Assembly: GCF_025685685.1 (NCBI RefSeq)
Contig: NZ_JAGSYH010000004.1
Span: 558,001 to 622,000 of the forward strand
From: Acidicapsa dinghuensis
Lineage (GTDB): Bacteria > Acidobacteriota > Terriglobia > Terriglobales > Acidobacteriaceae
Direction: 5' to 3'
DNA: 64,000 nucleotides
In this document: piece after piece, positions 9,307-16,860 of the stretch
How the letters are laid out: every line of letters starts with the position of its first letter
How positions within the stretch are numbered: the first letter of the stretch is position 1
The notes under the pieces: model-generated
The model's database searches: none
What the model saw: the letters and a program-made list of their open reading frames with translations, nothing else
What the model was told of the DNA's origin: nothing
Translations under genes and position numbers: made by a program

Positions 9307-10104
9307 TCACGCGACGCAATGAGCATTTGGATCTTTGAGATGACTTAGTTCCGGCGACTCAGTGAAAGTGCCGTTGCCGTTGCCCAGCATCACGTCATAA
9401 GCATCTCCGTCATCGTTCGTGACGGCAAGATCGACAAGGCCATCGTGATTGAAATCAGCGGCAGCGAGGCGATAGATGGAGCCGGGCATCGGCAGGCGGA
9501 AAGACCAGCTGACACCGAAAGAACCTGCGCCGTCTCCGAGCAGAATTGAGACCGTGCCGGTGTGTGAATCGGAAACCGCCAAATCGAGTTTGCCGTCGTG
9601 ATTAAAGTCCGCGGTTGCGATCGAAACAACGGATGAAACGTGAGCGATCTCGCCCGCAGAGATAAGACCGCCTTTGCCATCGCCAAGAAATTCAGTCAAC
9701 GATCCATTGCCGTACCCGATCACCACATCTGAAACACCATCGCGATTGAAATCACCTGCAACAATCGACGTGGGATCACTTCCTGATAAAGGCAGAACTG
9801 AACTCCTCACATAACTGCCGTCTTTGCGTCCGAGAAGGACAATAAGCTCGCCATTACCGGGCACTCCGGGCTGAGGAGCTCGTGCTTCCACCAGATCAGG
9901 AATGCCGTCTTTGTCGAGATTCGCGACAACGGTCAGCACTGGGGCGGCATCTGCATCGTCATCGCTGCCGGCTGCAGCTACCAGAGCAAATGTTCCTCCG
10001 GGCGGAGGAAGCGACTTCGCATAAATAGGAGAGATGATCCCCGGAATTCCCATAGCCGCCATTAAAGTCACGATATCGGCGATTCGCTGCCGTCTTATGG
10101 CCAT
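9307..10104 (-). CDS. FG-GAP/VCBS repeat protein, secreted
   Basis: A 265-residue protein with an N-terminal hydrophobic segment (IVTLMAAMGIPGIISPIYA) that reads as a signal peptide. The rest is a series of about five FG-GAP/VCBS repeats, each with a calcium-binding type loop: ANLDKDGIPDLV, GDFNRDGVSDVV, ADFNHDGKLDLAV and ADFNHDGLVDLAV. Such repeats form beta-propeller blades and are found in surface or periplasmic proteins. Five blades is short for a closed seven-blade propeller, so it may be incomplete or form part of a larger assembly. It converges on the porin gene. Its promoter lies in the 119 bases before the tRNA remnant. The biological role is unknown. Confidence 0.8.
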   Translation of the reverse strand: MAIRRQRIADIVTLMAAMGIPGIISPIYAKSLPPPGGTFALVAAAGSDDDADAAPVLTVVANLDKDGIPDLVEARAPQPGVPGNGELIVLLGRKDGSYVRSSVLPLSGSDPTSIVAGDFNRDGVSDVVIGYGNGSLTEFLGDGKGGLISAGEIAHVSSVVSIATADFNHDGKLDLAVSDSHTGTVSILLGDGAGSFGVSWSFRLPMPGSIYRLAAADFNHDGLVDLAVTNDDGDAYDVMLGNGNGTFTESPELSHLKDPNAHCVA

Positions 10105-10223
10105 TGCTTCGTCCCCATTGCAAGACTACTCCCGAGGACCGCCCGGTGTCGCCGCGCACAGAAACAGACAAAGGGAGCGCAATCTCGATCCGCAATTCAC
10201 GGGCGGTGTAAACTGGGAATCGA

Positions 10224-10262
10224 GCGGAAGTGGCGAAATTGGCAGACGCACCAGACTTAGGA
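10224..10262 (+). pseudogene. 5' half of a tRNA-Leu(UAG) gene, interrupted in the anticodon loop
   Basis: The sequence matches a bacterial tRNA-Leu from position 1 to 38. It has acceptor strand GCGGAAG, D-arm GCGAAATTGGCAGACGC, anticodon 5' stem CCAGA and loop CTTAGGA with anticodon TAG. The expected 3' stem TCTGG is absent: the next bases are CTTG, and no variable arm, T arm or CTTCCGC acceptor strand follows. The gene is therefore cut in the anticodon loop, a common crossover site for tyrosine integrases. I read it as the chromosomal side of the element's left junction. Confidence 0.75.
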
Positions 10263-10281
10263 CTTGAATTTTCGTCCTTAG
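10256..10281. other. Possible recombinase core site (attL) at the tRNA break
   Basis: CTTAGGAC and GTCCTTAG form an 8-bp inverted repeat with one mismatch, separated by 10 bases. The left arm is the tRNA anticodon loop itself. Two inverted arms around a 7-10 base spacer is the layout of a tyrosine-recombinase core site. The assignment is an inference. Confidence 0.45.
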
Positions 10282-10309
10282 CACTGACCCGCACCGAAGC
10301 GCACCGGAC

Positions 10310-10342
10310 CTCCTAAACCACAAAAAATCGTATGTTTAGGAG
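10310..10342 (+). promoter_or_regulatory. Inverted repeat covering the ribosome binding site of the HNH gene
   Basis: CTCCTAAAC (10310-10318) and GTTTAGGAG (10334-10342) are perfect 9-bp inverted repeats with a 15-base spacer. The right arm contains the AGGAG that precedes the ATG at 10349. In RNA it could hide the ribosome binding site; as DNA it could be an operator. Confidence 0.5.
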
Positions 10343-10348
10343 AAGATC

Positions 10349-10915
10349 ATGCCTCGCACCGAGACGCCCCCAAGCGCACACAGTTCCGAACCCAACTGCC
10401 ACCAAAACTGCCACTCGGACAGTGGCAATTGGTGGATAGTACGTGATAGTACGATTAACCCCATGGAACTCACTCAGGAGACTCTGCGCGCCCGTGTTCG
10501 CCTTCATCCCAAGACCGGATGCTGGGAGTACTGTGGCCCTTGCGATGCCAACGGGTACGGACGGGTCTTCATCGCCGGTAAAGAGAGAAAGGCTCCACGA
10601 GTTTACTTTGAGGTATTCGTTGGCCCGCTTCCCCAACGTGCTCGGCTCAAGCACGCTCTTGCGCCCGAAAAGTGCATCGGGGCACGATGCTGCAGTCCCG
10701 CCCACCTTACGGTCGAGCAGAGCTTCAACGAGATCAAGTTCGCGCGCCGCATCTGTCCCAAGGGCCACCTCATCGACGCCGATAATGCGGTCGTCGAACG
10801 CCGAGGGAACAATGTTCTCGTTCGCTGCCGCGCGTGCAGGCGGCTGGACTGGAGAACGAACAAACGCCTAGTGGCGAATCGCAGGCATCGCCGAGAGAAC
10901 ACCTCGACAGGGTGA
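10349..10915 (+). CDS. HNH endonuclease-like protein
   Basis: A 188-residue protein with an HNH_3-type zinc/nuclease core. It has GCWEYCGPCDANGYGRV at about 52-68, then a hydrophobic APRVYFEVFVG strand-helix, an H in LKHALAP, and CSPAHL, where the final histidine is the usual HNH catalytic or metal residue. A second cysteine cluster near the C-terminus (CPKGH and CRACRR) may form another zinc site. The ATG at 10349 is preceded by AGGAGA at a good distance; an internal ATG at 10463 (MELTQ) would remove a low-quality 38-residue leader. It is the first gene inside the element, next to the integrase module. It could act in element mobility or be a stand-alone homing-type nuclease. Confidence 0.65.
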   Translation: MPRTETPPSAHSSEPNCHQNCHSDSGNWWIVRDSTINPMELTQETLRARVRLHPKTGCWEYCGPCDANGYGRVFIAGKERKAPRVYFEVFVGPLPQRARLKHALAPEKCIGARCCSPAHLTVEQSFNEIKFARRICPKGHLIDADNAVVERRGNNVLVRCRACRRLDWRTNKRLVANRRHRRENTSTG

Positions 10916-11129
10916 CGACCTTAATGCATCCCTCCGCCCGAGAGCAGGTCGAGTTTCTCAAACAATCCATACCCGTCAAATCGTGCTCGAGTGGGGTAGC
11001 GGGTCAGCTCGGGAATTGACTGAATCCCCGGATCGCCCTATACCTACCGCACATTCCGGATCACACTCCAGGACTCGGACACTCGAGTCGCCCGAGCGGT
11101 CCGATTCCGACTGTTCGAAGCGAGGGGTT

Positions 11130-11369
11130 ATGGATAACCAGATTGAGAAGCTTCTCTACTCGCGCGAAGATGCGGCCGCCGCGCTCAGCATCAGCGTTCG
11201 ATCCGTGGATTACCTGATCGCTGAAGGAAAGCTAACCAAGCGCAGGGTCGGCAGAAAAACCCTCATTCCCGTCGGCGACGTCAAGCGCTTCGCCCGCGCG
11301 GACCACCCGGAACGCATTCGAACCAGCGGCAAAGTCCGACATGAGGAACGGCTATATGGCACGCAATGA
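11130..11369 (+). CDS. Excisionase-like helix-turn-helix protein
   Basis: A 79-residue protein with one MerR/excisionase-type winged helix-turn-helix (residues about 8-55). It reads LLYSREDAAAALSISVRSVDYLI followed by the wing GKLTKRRVGRKTLIPVGDVKRF, the classic helix_turn_helix_17 layout. GAGGGG lies just before the ATG at 11130. Its end overlaps the integrase start, so the two are probably translated together. Small proteins of this type control integrase direction (excision versus integration) or repress the integrase operon. A Xis role is inferred from position and fold. Confidence 0.8.
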   Translation: MDNQIEKLLYSREDAAAALSISVRSVDYLIAEGKLTKRRVGRKTLIPVGDVKRFARADHPERIRTSGKVRHEERLYGTQ

Positions 11370-12447
11370 GCAGAAGCTCCGGGGCATCTATGAGATGCCT
11401 CCTGATTCGGGAATCTATTTCATCCAGTACTTCGATATCAACGGGAATCGCCGACGAGAGAAGGCCGGACGCCGATCCGACGCGATCACGCTCCTCGCCA
11501 AGAGAAAGACGGAAAAGCTTCAAGGGAAAAAGCTTCCTGAGAGCGTTCGGAGAGGACCTGTCCTATTTAGAGATCTGCTCGATGATGCGCTCGAAGTCAG
11601 CCGGGCAGAAAACGGGGTCGAAACAACTTACAACCACAGCCTGAAGTTCGAAGTGCTCCGCGAGTATTTCGGCGATCGCCAGGCGGAAAGCATCAACAAA
11701 CAGGAGATCGTGCGCTTTCTCATGGATCTCGCAGACGAAAGAGAATGGTCTGCCGCCAGCTACAATCGCTGGCAGACTTCCATTTCTCTCGTCTTCCGAG
11801 TCGCAGTCGAGAATGAAAAGATTGCTCTGAATCCGGCATCAAAAATCAAGAAGAGAACGGAGAATAATGGCCGCATCCGCTTCCTCACCGACAGCGAGGA
11901 GAATATCCTTCTTCAATACATCGAAGAACATTATCCCGCGCACGTACCGGCGTTTCTCGTCAGCGTTCACACCGGAATCCGGGCCGGGGAACAATTTCGG
12001 ATGCAATGGAATGATATCGATTTCGAACGAAGAATCCTAACGATACCCAAAACCAAGAACGGCGACATTCGCTACCTCCCTCTCAATGAAACCGCATTCG
12101 CTGCGCTAACCTTGCTTTCTAAGAAACGGTCCCAACTGCCCTGGGTCTTCCTGAATTCCGAAGGAGGACAGTTGAAAAGCCAGCGAGATTGGTTCGACCG
12201 AGTTCTCGAAGCAACAAAACTTCCGAATTATACCTGGCATTGCAACAGGCATACTTTCGCCAGTAGACTGGTTATGAAAGGCGTCGATCTCCGCACAGTT
12301 GGTGAGCTCCTCGGCCATCGAACGTTTCAGATGACTATGCGCTATGCTCATCTAGCGGCAGATCACAAGCACGAGGCGGTGTCTCGCTTGGACAGGACAA
12401 CCAGTAAAGGTCGTTCAGCCAAACGGGTTCCGCGGAGGGCGGCTTAG
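11356..12447 (+). CDS. int: Tyrosine-type site-specific integrase
   Basis: A 363-residue phage-type integrase. The N-terminal part (about 1-60) resembles an arm-binding AP2-like domain, the middle (about 65-165) is a SAM-like core-binding domain, and the C-terminal domain is catalytic. Visible catalytic residues are R209 in HTGIRAGE, H295 and R298 in WHCNRHTF, H321 in LLGHRT and Y330 in MRYAHL. It would cut and join element and chromosome at a tRNA-Leu site. The start is MARNEQ at 11356 (GAGGA eight bases upstream), overlapping the excisionase-like gene. The stop codon TAG shares its last base with the first base of tRNA-Leu at 12447, which fixes the integrase close to the element's left end. 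Confidence 0.95.
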   Translation: MARNEQKLRGIYEMPPDSGIYFIQYFDINGNRRREKAGRRSDAITLLAKRKTEKLQGKKLPESVRRGPVLFRDLLDDALEVSRAENGVETTYNHSLKFEVLREYFGDRQAESINKQEIVRFLMDLADEREWSAASYNRWQTSISLVFRVAVENEKIALNPASKIKKRTENNGRIRFLTDSEENILLQYIEEHYPAHVPAFLVSVHTGIRAGEQFRMQWNDIDFERRILTIPKTKNGDIRYLPLNETAFAALTLLSKKRSQLPWVFLNSEGGQLKSQRDWFDRVLEATKLPNYTWHCNRHTFASRLVMKGVDLRTVGELLGHRTFQMTMRYAHLAADHKHEAVSRLDRTTSKGRSAKRVPRRAA

Positions 12448-12530
12448 CGGGAGTGGCGAAATGGCAGACGCACTTGGTTTAGGTCCAAGCGGAGAAATCC
12501 GTGGGGGTTCGAGTCCCTTCTCCCGCACCA
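12447..12530 (+). tRNA. tRNA-Leu (anticodon UAG), CCA encoded
   Basis: This is a complete class II tRNA. It has acceptor GCGGGAG/CTCCCGC with A73 and encoded CCA, D-arm with GGCAGACGC, anticodon stem CTTGG/CCAAG around TTTAGGT (anticodon TAG), a variable arm, and T-arm GGGGGTTCGAGTCCCTT. It differs in sequence from the broken tRNA-Leu at 10224 but reads the same codon, so it could replace it. Its first base is also the last base of the integrase stop codon. Confidence 0.97.
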
Positions 12531-12665
12531 ACTTTCTATAGTCTTGTGTAAATACATCTCCCTTAGTTGAGTCTTTTCCTCGTTTTGTGCCCCTCCATTG
12601 GCCCAGTTCAGCGGCCCTTTCTCAACTGCGGCTTCATTGTGCCTCCCAAGCAGAGTTTCAGTCGA

Positions 12666-12694
12666 TTTGACTGAGTTTTCGATTGCCCTGATGC
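12666..12694 (+). promoter_or_regulatory. Promoter-like element, shared motif copy 1
   Basis: TTTGACTGAGTTTTC at 12666-12680 matches two other copies in the element. TTTGAC would be the -35 box. A weak -10 (TGATGC) lies 17 bases further on, 28 bases before the ATG of the next gene. An inverted repeat TCAGTC-5-GACTGA (12658-12674) overlaps the -35 and could be an operator. Confidence 0.5.
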
Positions 12695-12721
12695 TCAACA
12701 CCTACGAGCGGAGGGTTCCGT

Positions 12722-12994
12722 ATGTCCGAGAGCGCCTTCTATCGGCCGTTAGCCTGTACTGTCACGGCAGCAGACCTAGCAGTATTCCTTCACTACTTTC
12801 CACTTGCATGTGAAGCGTCGGAGACAAACCGTCCGTTCATGGTTACGATAACGGTCCTCCTATTCGCCTTGGGTAAATCGCTTGCCAACCTTTGGGAGGC
12901 CGCATGGCGATCGTCGCGACCTAAAGCCCCTACTACGATCCCGCCAGCCCCGCAGCTCTCGATGGTGGCGTCGGAAGGAGAGCACCATGTTTGA
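12722..12994 (+). CDS. Small hypothetical protein with one hydrophobic segment
   Basis: A 90-residue reading frame that starts 28 bases after the putative -10 of promoter copy 1. It has a good ribosome binding site (GGAGGG, six bases from ATG). A hydrophobic stretch (FMVTITVLLFALGKSL) at about 39-54 could span the membrane, and the C-terminal third is Pro/Ser-rich. It overlaps the moxR start by eight bases, which suggests translational coupling. I recognise no family. It may be a small membrane component of the transfer apparatus or only a leader; support is the site and spacing alone. Confidence 0.42.
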   Translation: MSESAFYRPLACTVTAADLAVFLHYFPLACEASETNRPFMVTITVLLFALGKSLANLWEAAWRSSRPKAPTTIPPAPQLSMVASEGEHHV

Positions 12995-13907
12995 TTCCGT
13001 TGAGGCTCTGTCGGTAAAGCTCGCAGCGACCGGCTACTTCATCGATCCACTGATGGCTAAGGTGGTGTTTCTCGCAGTCGCGTTGCGGAAACCGATCTTG
13101 CTCGAAGGTCCGGCTGGCAGCGGGAAGACCCAACTTGCTGTCTCGTTGGCGCGTGCGGCGAAAACACATGTGGAGCGCCTTCAGTGCTACCCCGGAATCA
13201 CCGATAAGCAAGTCATCGGCGAATTCGACCACGGTCTTCAGCGACTCCACATGGAGTTCTGCAGGGACAAGGGCATGTCCTGGGAGGAAATTGTCGCGAA
13301 CCTAACAGGCAGAGACTTCTACCGCCCCCGCGCGGTGATGCGAGCCTTCGAAATGTCATCGCCCTGCGTGCTGCTCGTCGATGAACTCGACAAGGTACCG
13401 GAAGAGATCGAGGCGATGCTGTTGGAAGCGTTCTCGGCCTGGCAACTCTCGATTCCGGAGTTCGGCACGGTCGAAGCGAAAAGCATCCCCATCGTCATCA
13501 TAACGAGCAACGAAGAGCGGCGACTAGGTGATCCGATTCGACGTCGCTGCCTCTACATTCGCGTCGAGCACCCCACGCCGGAGCGGGAAGCCGAGATCAT
13601 TTCCAATCGCATTCCGGACGCCACGTCTGAGTTTCATCGCGAGATCGCCGGTCTGGCGCGAGCCTTCAGGAATTACAGCTTGGAGAAGCCGCCATCGGTC
13701 TCTGAGATTATCGACACCGCGCTCGCGCTGAGACTCCTGGGAGCCCCAAACATTCAGGCGGATGATCGAGACTGGCTCCTGCCTTTCCTGGCCAAAACGG
13801 AGAAGGACCGGCGTCACCTGCTACTACGTGAAGGGTTCACCAGCCTTCTCGCCGATGGAGCCAAGTATGCCCGGGAAATTGAAACCACGCGAGGATCGCA
13901 CGCATGA
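12987..13907 (+). CDS. MoxR-type AAA+ ATPase
   Basis: A 306-residue AAA+ ATPase. It shows Walker A GPAGSGKT at residues 41-48, Walker B LLVDELDK with D132/E133, and a sensor-1 region with IITSNEERRLGDPIRRRCL (Asn plus arginine fingers) followed by a lid domain. MoxR ATPases act as chaperones that assemble or remodel protein complexes. The ATG at 12987 follows GGAGAG; upstream in-frame sequence is not protein-like. It lies first in a tight series with virB1, virB9 and virB10 (overlaps of four bases). Because no VirB11 ATPase was found, it may energise assembly of this secretion system. That role is inferred from position only. Confidence 0.85.
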   Translation: MFDSVEALSVKLAATGYFIDPLMAKVVFLAVALRKPILLEGPAGSGKTQLAVSLARAAKTHVERLQCYPGITDKQVIGEFDHGLQRLHMEFCRDKGMSWEEIVANLTGRDFYRPRAVMRAFEMSSPCVLLVDELDKVPEEIEAMLLEAFSAWQLSIPEFGTVEAKSIPIVIITSNEERRLGDPIRRRCLYIRVEHPTPEREAEIISNRIPDATSEFHREIAGLARAFRNYSLEKPPSVSEIIDTALALRLLGAPNIQADDRDWLLPFLAKTEKDRRHLLLREGFTSLLADGAKYAREIETTRGSHA

Positions 13908-14392
13908 CCCGTATTCTGACAATCTTCAGCGTTTTTTTGCTTAGCATGCCGGCGCACAGCCAAACAGGACCATCGTTCGCCGAGCGGTGTGTAGAACACT
14001 ATGCCAGGCACTATAACGTTCCTCCGGAGCTGATCGCCGCTTTGATCGACATCGAATCCGGTTGGAATCCCCGTGCTGTGTCCGCCATGGGTGCCATGGG
14101 ACTCATGCAATTGATGCCGTCCACGGCACGCCGTTTCGGAGCTGCGCAACCTTTCGACATTGAACAGAACGTCGCGGCAGGCACCCGTTACGTCACCACC
14201 CTGATGTGGGAGTTTCACGGCGATCTTCGACTGGTGACAGCGGCGTACTACGCAGGCGACCGCTGGGTTGGCGAGGCCCAACTCAACTACCGCAACCCAG
14301 ATGTCATCTCCTATGTCCGCGCTGTCCGGCGACGATACGTCGCCCGCAGATTGCAGCAATCGAATTCTCTCAAGGAGGTACCAGCAAGATGA
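13904..14392 (+). CDS. virB1: Lytic transglycosylase, VirB1-like
   Basis: A 162-residue exported protein with signal peptide ILTIFSVFLLSMPAHSQ, then a SLT (family 1) lysozyme-like domain. The catalytic glutamate is E51 in DIESGWNP, followed by the conserved GAMGLMQLMPSTA, NVAAGTRYV and AAYYAGD motifs. It cleaves peptidoglycan glycan strands to open a path for the secretion channel. It overlaps the MoxR gene by four bases and virB9 by four bases, so the genes are translationally coupled. The length is that of the minimal VirB1 class. Confidence 0.92.
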   Translation: MTRILTIFSVFLLSMPAHSQTGPSFAERCVEHYARHYNVPPELIAALIDIESGWNPRAVSAMGAMGLMQLMPSTARRFGAAQPFDIEQNVAAGTRYVTTLMWEFHGDLRLVTAAYYAGDRWVGEAQLNYRNPDVISYVRAVRRRYVARRLQQSNSLKEVPAR

Positions 14393-15351
14393 GATATCGC
14401 TGGATGATTCTGCTAGTAATACTGGTTCCGCTGAGTCTTAGCGCATTGGAGACGCCCGTCAAGGCGCGGATCGAGACGGTCCTTATCGATCCGGCTGCGA
14501 TAACGCCGCTTCATCTTCGGCCCGGCTTCATCTCAACCATTCGCATGCCGGAGGAGATCAACTCCGTGGCCCTCGGCAGTCGTACGGAGTTCTCGGCGGA
14601 CCACAGCGAAGGCGAGCCGCGATATGTCTACGTCAAGCCCATCACCAAGGAGCCGGCGCAATCGAACCTGGTCATCGCGACGAAATCAGGCTTGCACGTG
14701 ACGCTCGAACTCATCAGCGATGGAGATAAGGACCCGAGTTCGGATCTCGCAGTTGATTTTCTCCTGGAATACGACCTTCCACACAGCTTCCTCATCTCCG
14801 CCAGTTCGGATTCCGATTCTACTGGTGCCGGCGCTGCCGAAGCGCGCACGCGAAATGCAGACGGCGGCAATCGAGGAGCCACGCTGCCGAGGTCGGAACT
14901 CGACGAAGAATACGCGATTGAAATGCGGGTCAACGCTCCCTCATGGGCTCACTGGGATGGCGAGCAGATTGAGACGTCGCTGGGAGACATTCGGCAATTG
15001 GGCAATCGCACCGCCGTTTCGTTCTCGGTCCTGAACCGCTCGGCTCGCCCAGTTGAGATCGTTCCGCCGCAGATCCAGATCGCTGGACGCAAACAGAAGA
15101 AAAAGAAGAAGGGTGCGACAGTGATCTCCGACCAGTTGGAGATCCGGGACTACCGACTCAGCGCAACAAGGCTCGGGGCCGGCGAAAGAGCCGACGGGGT
15201 AGTTGTCTTCGATCGGCCGAACTTTAAGCAGTCGACCGAGAAGCTCTTCCTCCAGATCTCACAGGCGGACCAGGTGGATCGCCCCATTCTCATCCACCTT
15301 CCATTCACACCGCCGTTCTCCGGGAATCCAGCCAAGGAGGAACAACGATGA
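14389..15351 (+). CDS. virB9: VirB9/TrbG-like outer-membrane core protein
   Basis: A 320-residue exported protein whose signal peptide is RWMILLVILVPLSLSALE. The N-terminal region has the VirB9/TrbG pattern of short beta strands: TPLHLRPGFISTIRMPEEI, then YVYVKPITKEPAQSNLVIATKSG with the NLVI... thread typical of the family. A Ser/Ala/Gly-rich insert (about 145-165) separates a second beta-rich domain. VirB9 joins VirB7 and VirB10 in the outer-membrane ring. AAGGAGG precedes the ATG. A second, shorter VirB9-like protein is encoded at 29573, so the two may build different rings or act at different stages. Confidence 0.8.
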   Translation: MRYRWMILLVILVPLSLSALETPVKARIETVLIDPAAITPLHLRPGFISTIRMPEEINSVALGSRTEFSADHSEGEPRYVYVKPITKEPAQSNLVIATKSGLHVTLELISDGDKDPSSDLAVDFLLEYDLPHSFLISASSDSDSTGAGAAEARTRNADGGNRGATLPRSELDEEYAIEMRVNAPSWAHWDGEQIETSLGDIRQLGNRTAVSFSVLNRSARPVEIVPPQIQIAGRKQKKKKKGATVISDQLEIRDYRLSATRLGAGERADGVVVFDRPNFKQSTEKLFLQISQADQVDRPILIHLPFTPPFSGNPAKEEQR

Positions 15352-16628
15352 GTACTAGCGAACTCAATCGCAACGAGCACAGCGCCTCTTCGGAGGAAGC
15401 GTTGCACGCTTCGCCTGCAAACGAAGTCCCGCGTCCGCAACCGCCAGCAGTTCCGGCGGAGTCTCAAACGGCCGCTGACCAGGTCGCCCAATCGGAACCG
15501 TCCGTGCTCGAACCCGCGGCAATTTCCGAGATCAAGCCTGGCCTCGACAAGAACAGAGCGCTGCTCCTCGGCGGCGGCCTCGCCACAGCCGTGCTCTTTT
15601 TTGTTTTCACGATGCTGGTGGCGCGGCAGCCCCACAAGGGGGCCGCCACGCTGATTCAGCAACCGCAGCAAGGAGGCGCGAAACCGCTTGCCGGTATTGC
15701 GCCACTCATGAAGCCGGTGAACAAACCGGAAACGGCGGACAATGACGGCCAACTCACGCTCGACGACATCAAGCGGATGCGCTCGCCAGATAGCTCCAGC
15801 AGTGCGCCGCAGGCGAAGCGCACGCCCTACACTTCAAAAGCAGCTGGCGGCAACGAATCTCTTGCGGCAGTGCCTTCCTTCGCCGAGACGCAACAGAAAT
15901 GGGAAGAACCTCGCCCGTACGGAGAAAGCCGCGACAACAGGGCCCCGGCCGCGCAACAGGAACAGGCGCTTCTCAAGGAATCATCCATCGTGTTTGTGCG
16001 AACGCAGACTCAGTCACAGACAATTCCGAACTCTTCGACGGGATTGGGGACAATGGATGAGCCTTTTCTCGACGTCACTCCGGGCTCCCGAATCCTTGCC
16101 AAATTGAAGACAGAGATTTCTACCGCAGACGCAACTCTGGTTGTCGCGCAGGTGGAGTATACCTACGCAATTGGAGATCAAACGATCCTTCCCGCTGGCG
16201 CCGAGATCTACGGCCATATTCAACAGGCGGATCGCGCCGGGAACGTCTCCGTGAAATTTGAAGAGGTCGATCTTCTCGATGGCAGCAGAGAAAAAATCGA
16301 AGCCGTCGGGAAAGGGCTCGACATGGGACCAATCAAGGGGAAGGTCTACGGAAAGAACACGGGCAAGAACTTGCTGGTCAGGAGCGTGTCCGGGATCGGC
16401 TCCACTCTCGCGATGGTCTTCGGCAACAACACGAGCTCAGCATTCTCTGAGGACGACCTGATTCGCGAACGCCTGGCGGAGAACATCGGGACGGCCGGGG
16501 ATTCCGAAATCATGAACATGGCCCTCAACAGCCGCGAATACGTTTCCGTTCCCGCTGAAACGAGGATCTACGTCGTGTTTACCAAGCACGAGGAAGGTTC
16601 ACCCACTCTGCACAAGGTCGGCCCTTAG
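15348..16628 (+). CDS. virB10: VirB10/TrbI-like channel protein
   Basis: A 426-residue bitopic protein. Residues 1-65 are cytoplasmic and Pro/Ala/Glu-rich, one transmembrane helix follows (about 70-92, LLLGGGLATAVLFFVFTML), then a long periplasmic linker. The C-terminal domain (about 225-420) is VirB10/TrbI-like, with PGSRILAKLKTEIS, ILPAGAEIYGHI, KGKVYGKNTGKN and a final EYVSVPAETRIYVVF strand. VirB10 spans both membranes and senses energy from the ATPases. Its ATG overlaps the virB9 stop by four bases. A strong terminator follows, so this ends the first transfer operon. Confidence 0.93.
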   Translation: MSTSELNRNEHSASSEEALHASPANEVPRPQPPAVPAESQTAADQVAQSEPSVLEPAAISEIKPGLDKNRALLLGGGLATAVLFFVFTMLVARQPHKGAATLIQQPQQGGAKPLAGIAPLMKPVNKPETADNDGQLTLDDIKRMRSPDSSSSAPQAKRTPYTSKAAGGNESLAAVPSFAETQQKWEEPRPYGESRDNRAPAAQQEQALLKESSIVFVRTQTQSQTIPNSSTGLGTMDEPFLDVTPGSRILAKLKTEISTADATLVVAQVEYTYAIGDQTILPAGAEIYGHIQQADRAGNVSVKFEEVDLLDGSREKIEAVGKGLDMGPIKGKVYGKNTGKNLLVRSVSGIGSTLAMVFGNNTSSAFSEDDLIRERLAENIGTAGDSEIMNMALNSREYVSVPAETRIYVVFTKHEEGSPTLHKVGP

Positions 16629-16653
16629 AACACTCCGAATGAATGCTTTCAAC

Positions 16654-16684
16654 GCCCCTGGCACCCCTCGCCAGGGGCTTTTTT
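16654..16684 (+). terminator. Rho-independent terminator after virB10
   Basis: The 9-bp perfect stem GCCCCTGGC / GCCAGGGGC has a seven-base loop and is followed by six T residues. It lies 26 bases after the virB10 stop. Confidence 0.95.
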
Positions 16685-16860
16685 CGCGCATCCGAACACA
16701 GAAGCGTGAAATCGTGTGACCGATGCGGAGATCCCGATTCGCCGATAGCCATTAAACCCGCCCCCGCCGGAGCCACTGCACCATTCCCCGCCTTATTGCC
16801 TTTTATTGGCACGTTCAACGGTGGGTATCGTCTCGTCAACGGTCCATCCTCGCACGTTCT

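Noticed and set aside
10224-10310. Complete tRNA-Leu at the left junction
   Set aside because: There is no 3' anticodon stem, T arm or acceptor strand after position 38 of the tRNA.
12598-12813. 71-residue frame after tRNA-Leu
   Set aside because: It runs across the promoter-like motif and overlaps the better supported gene at 12722.
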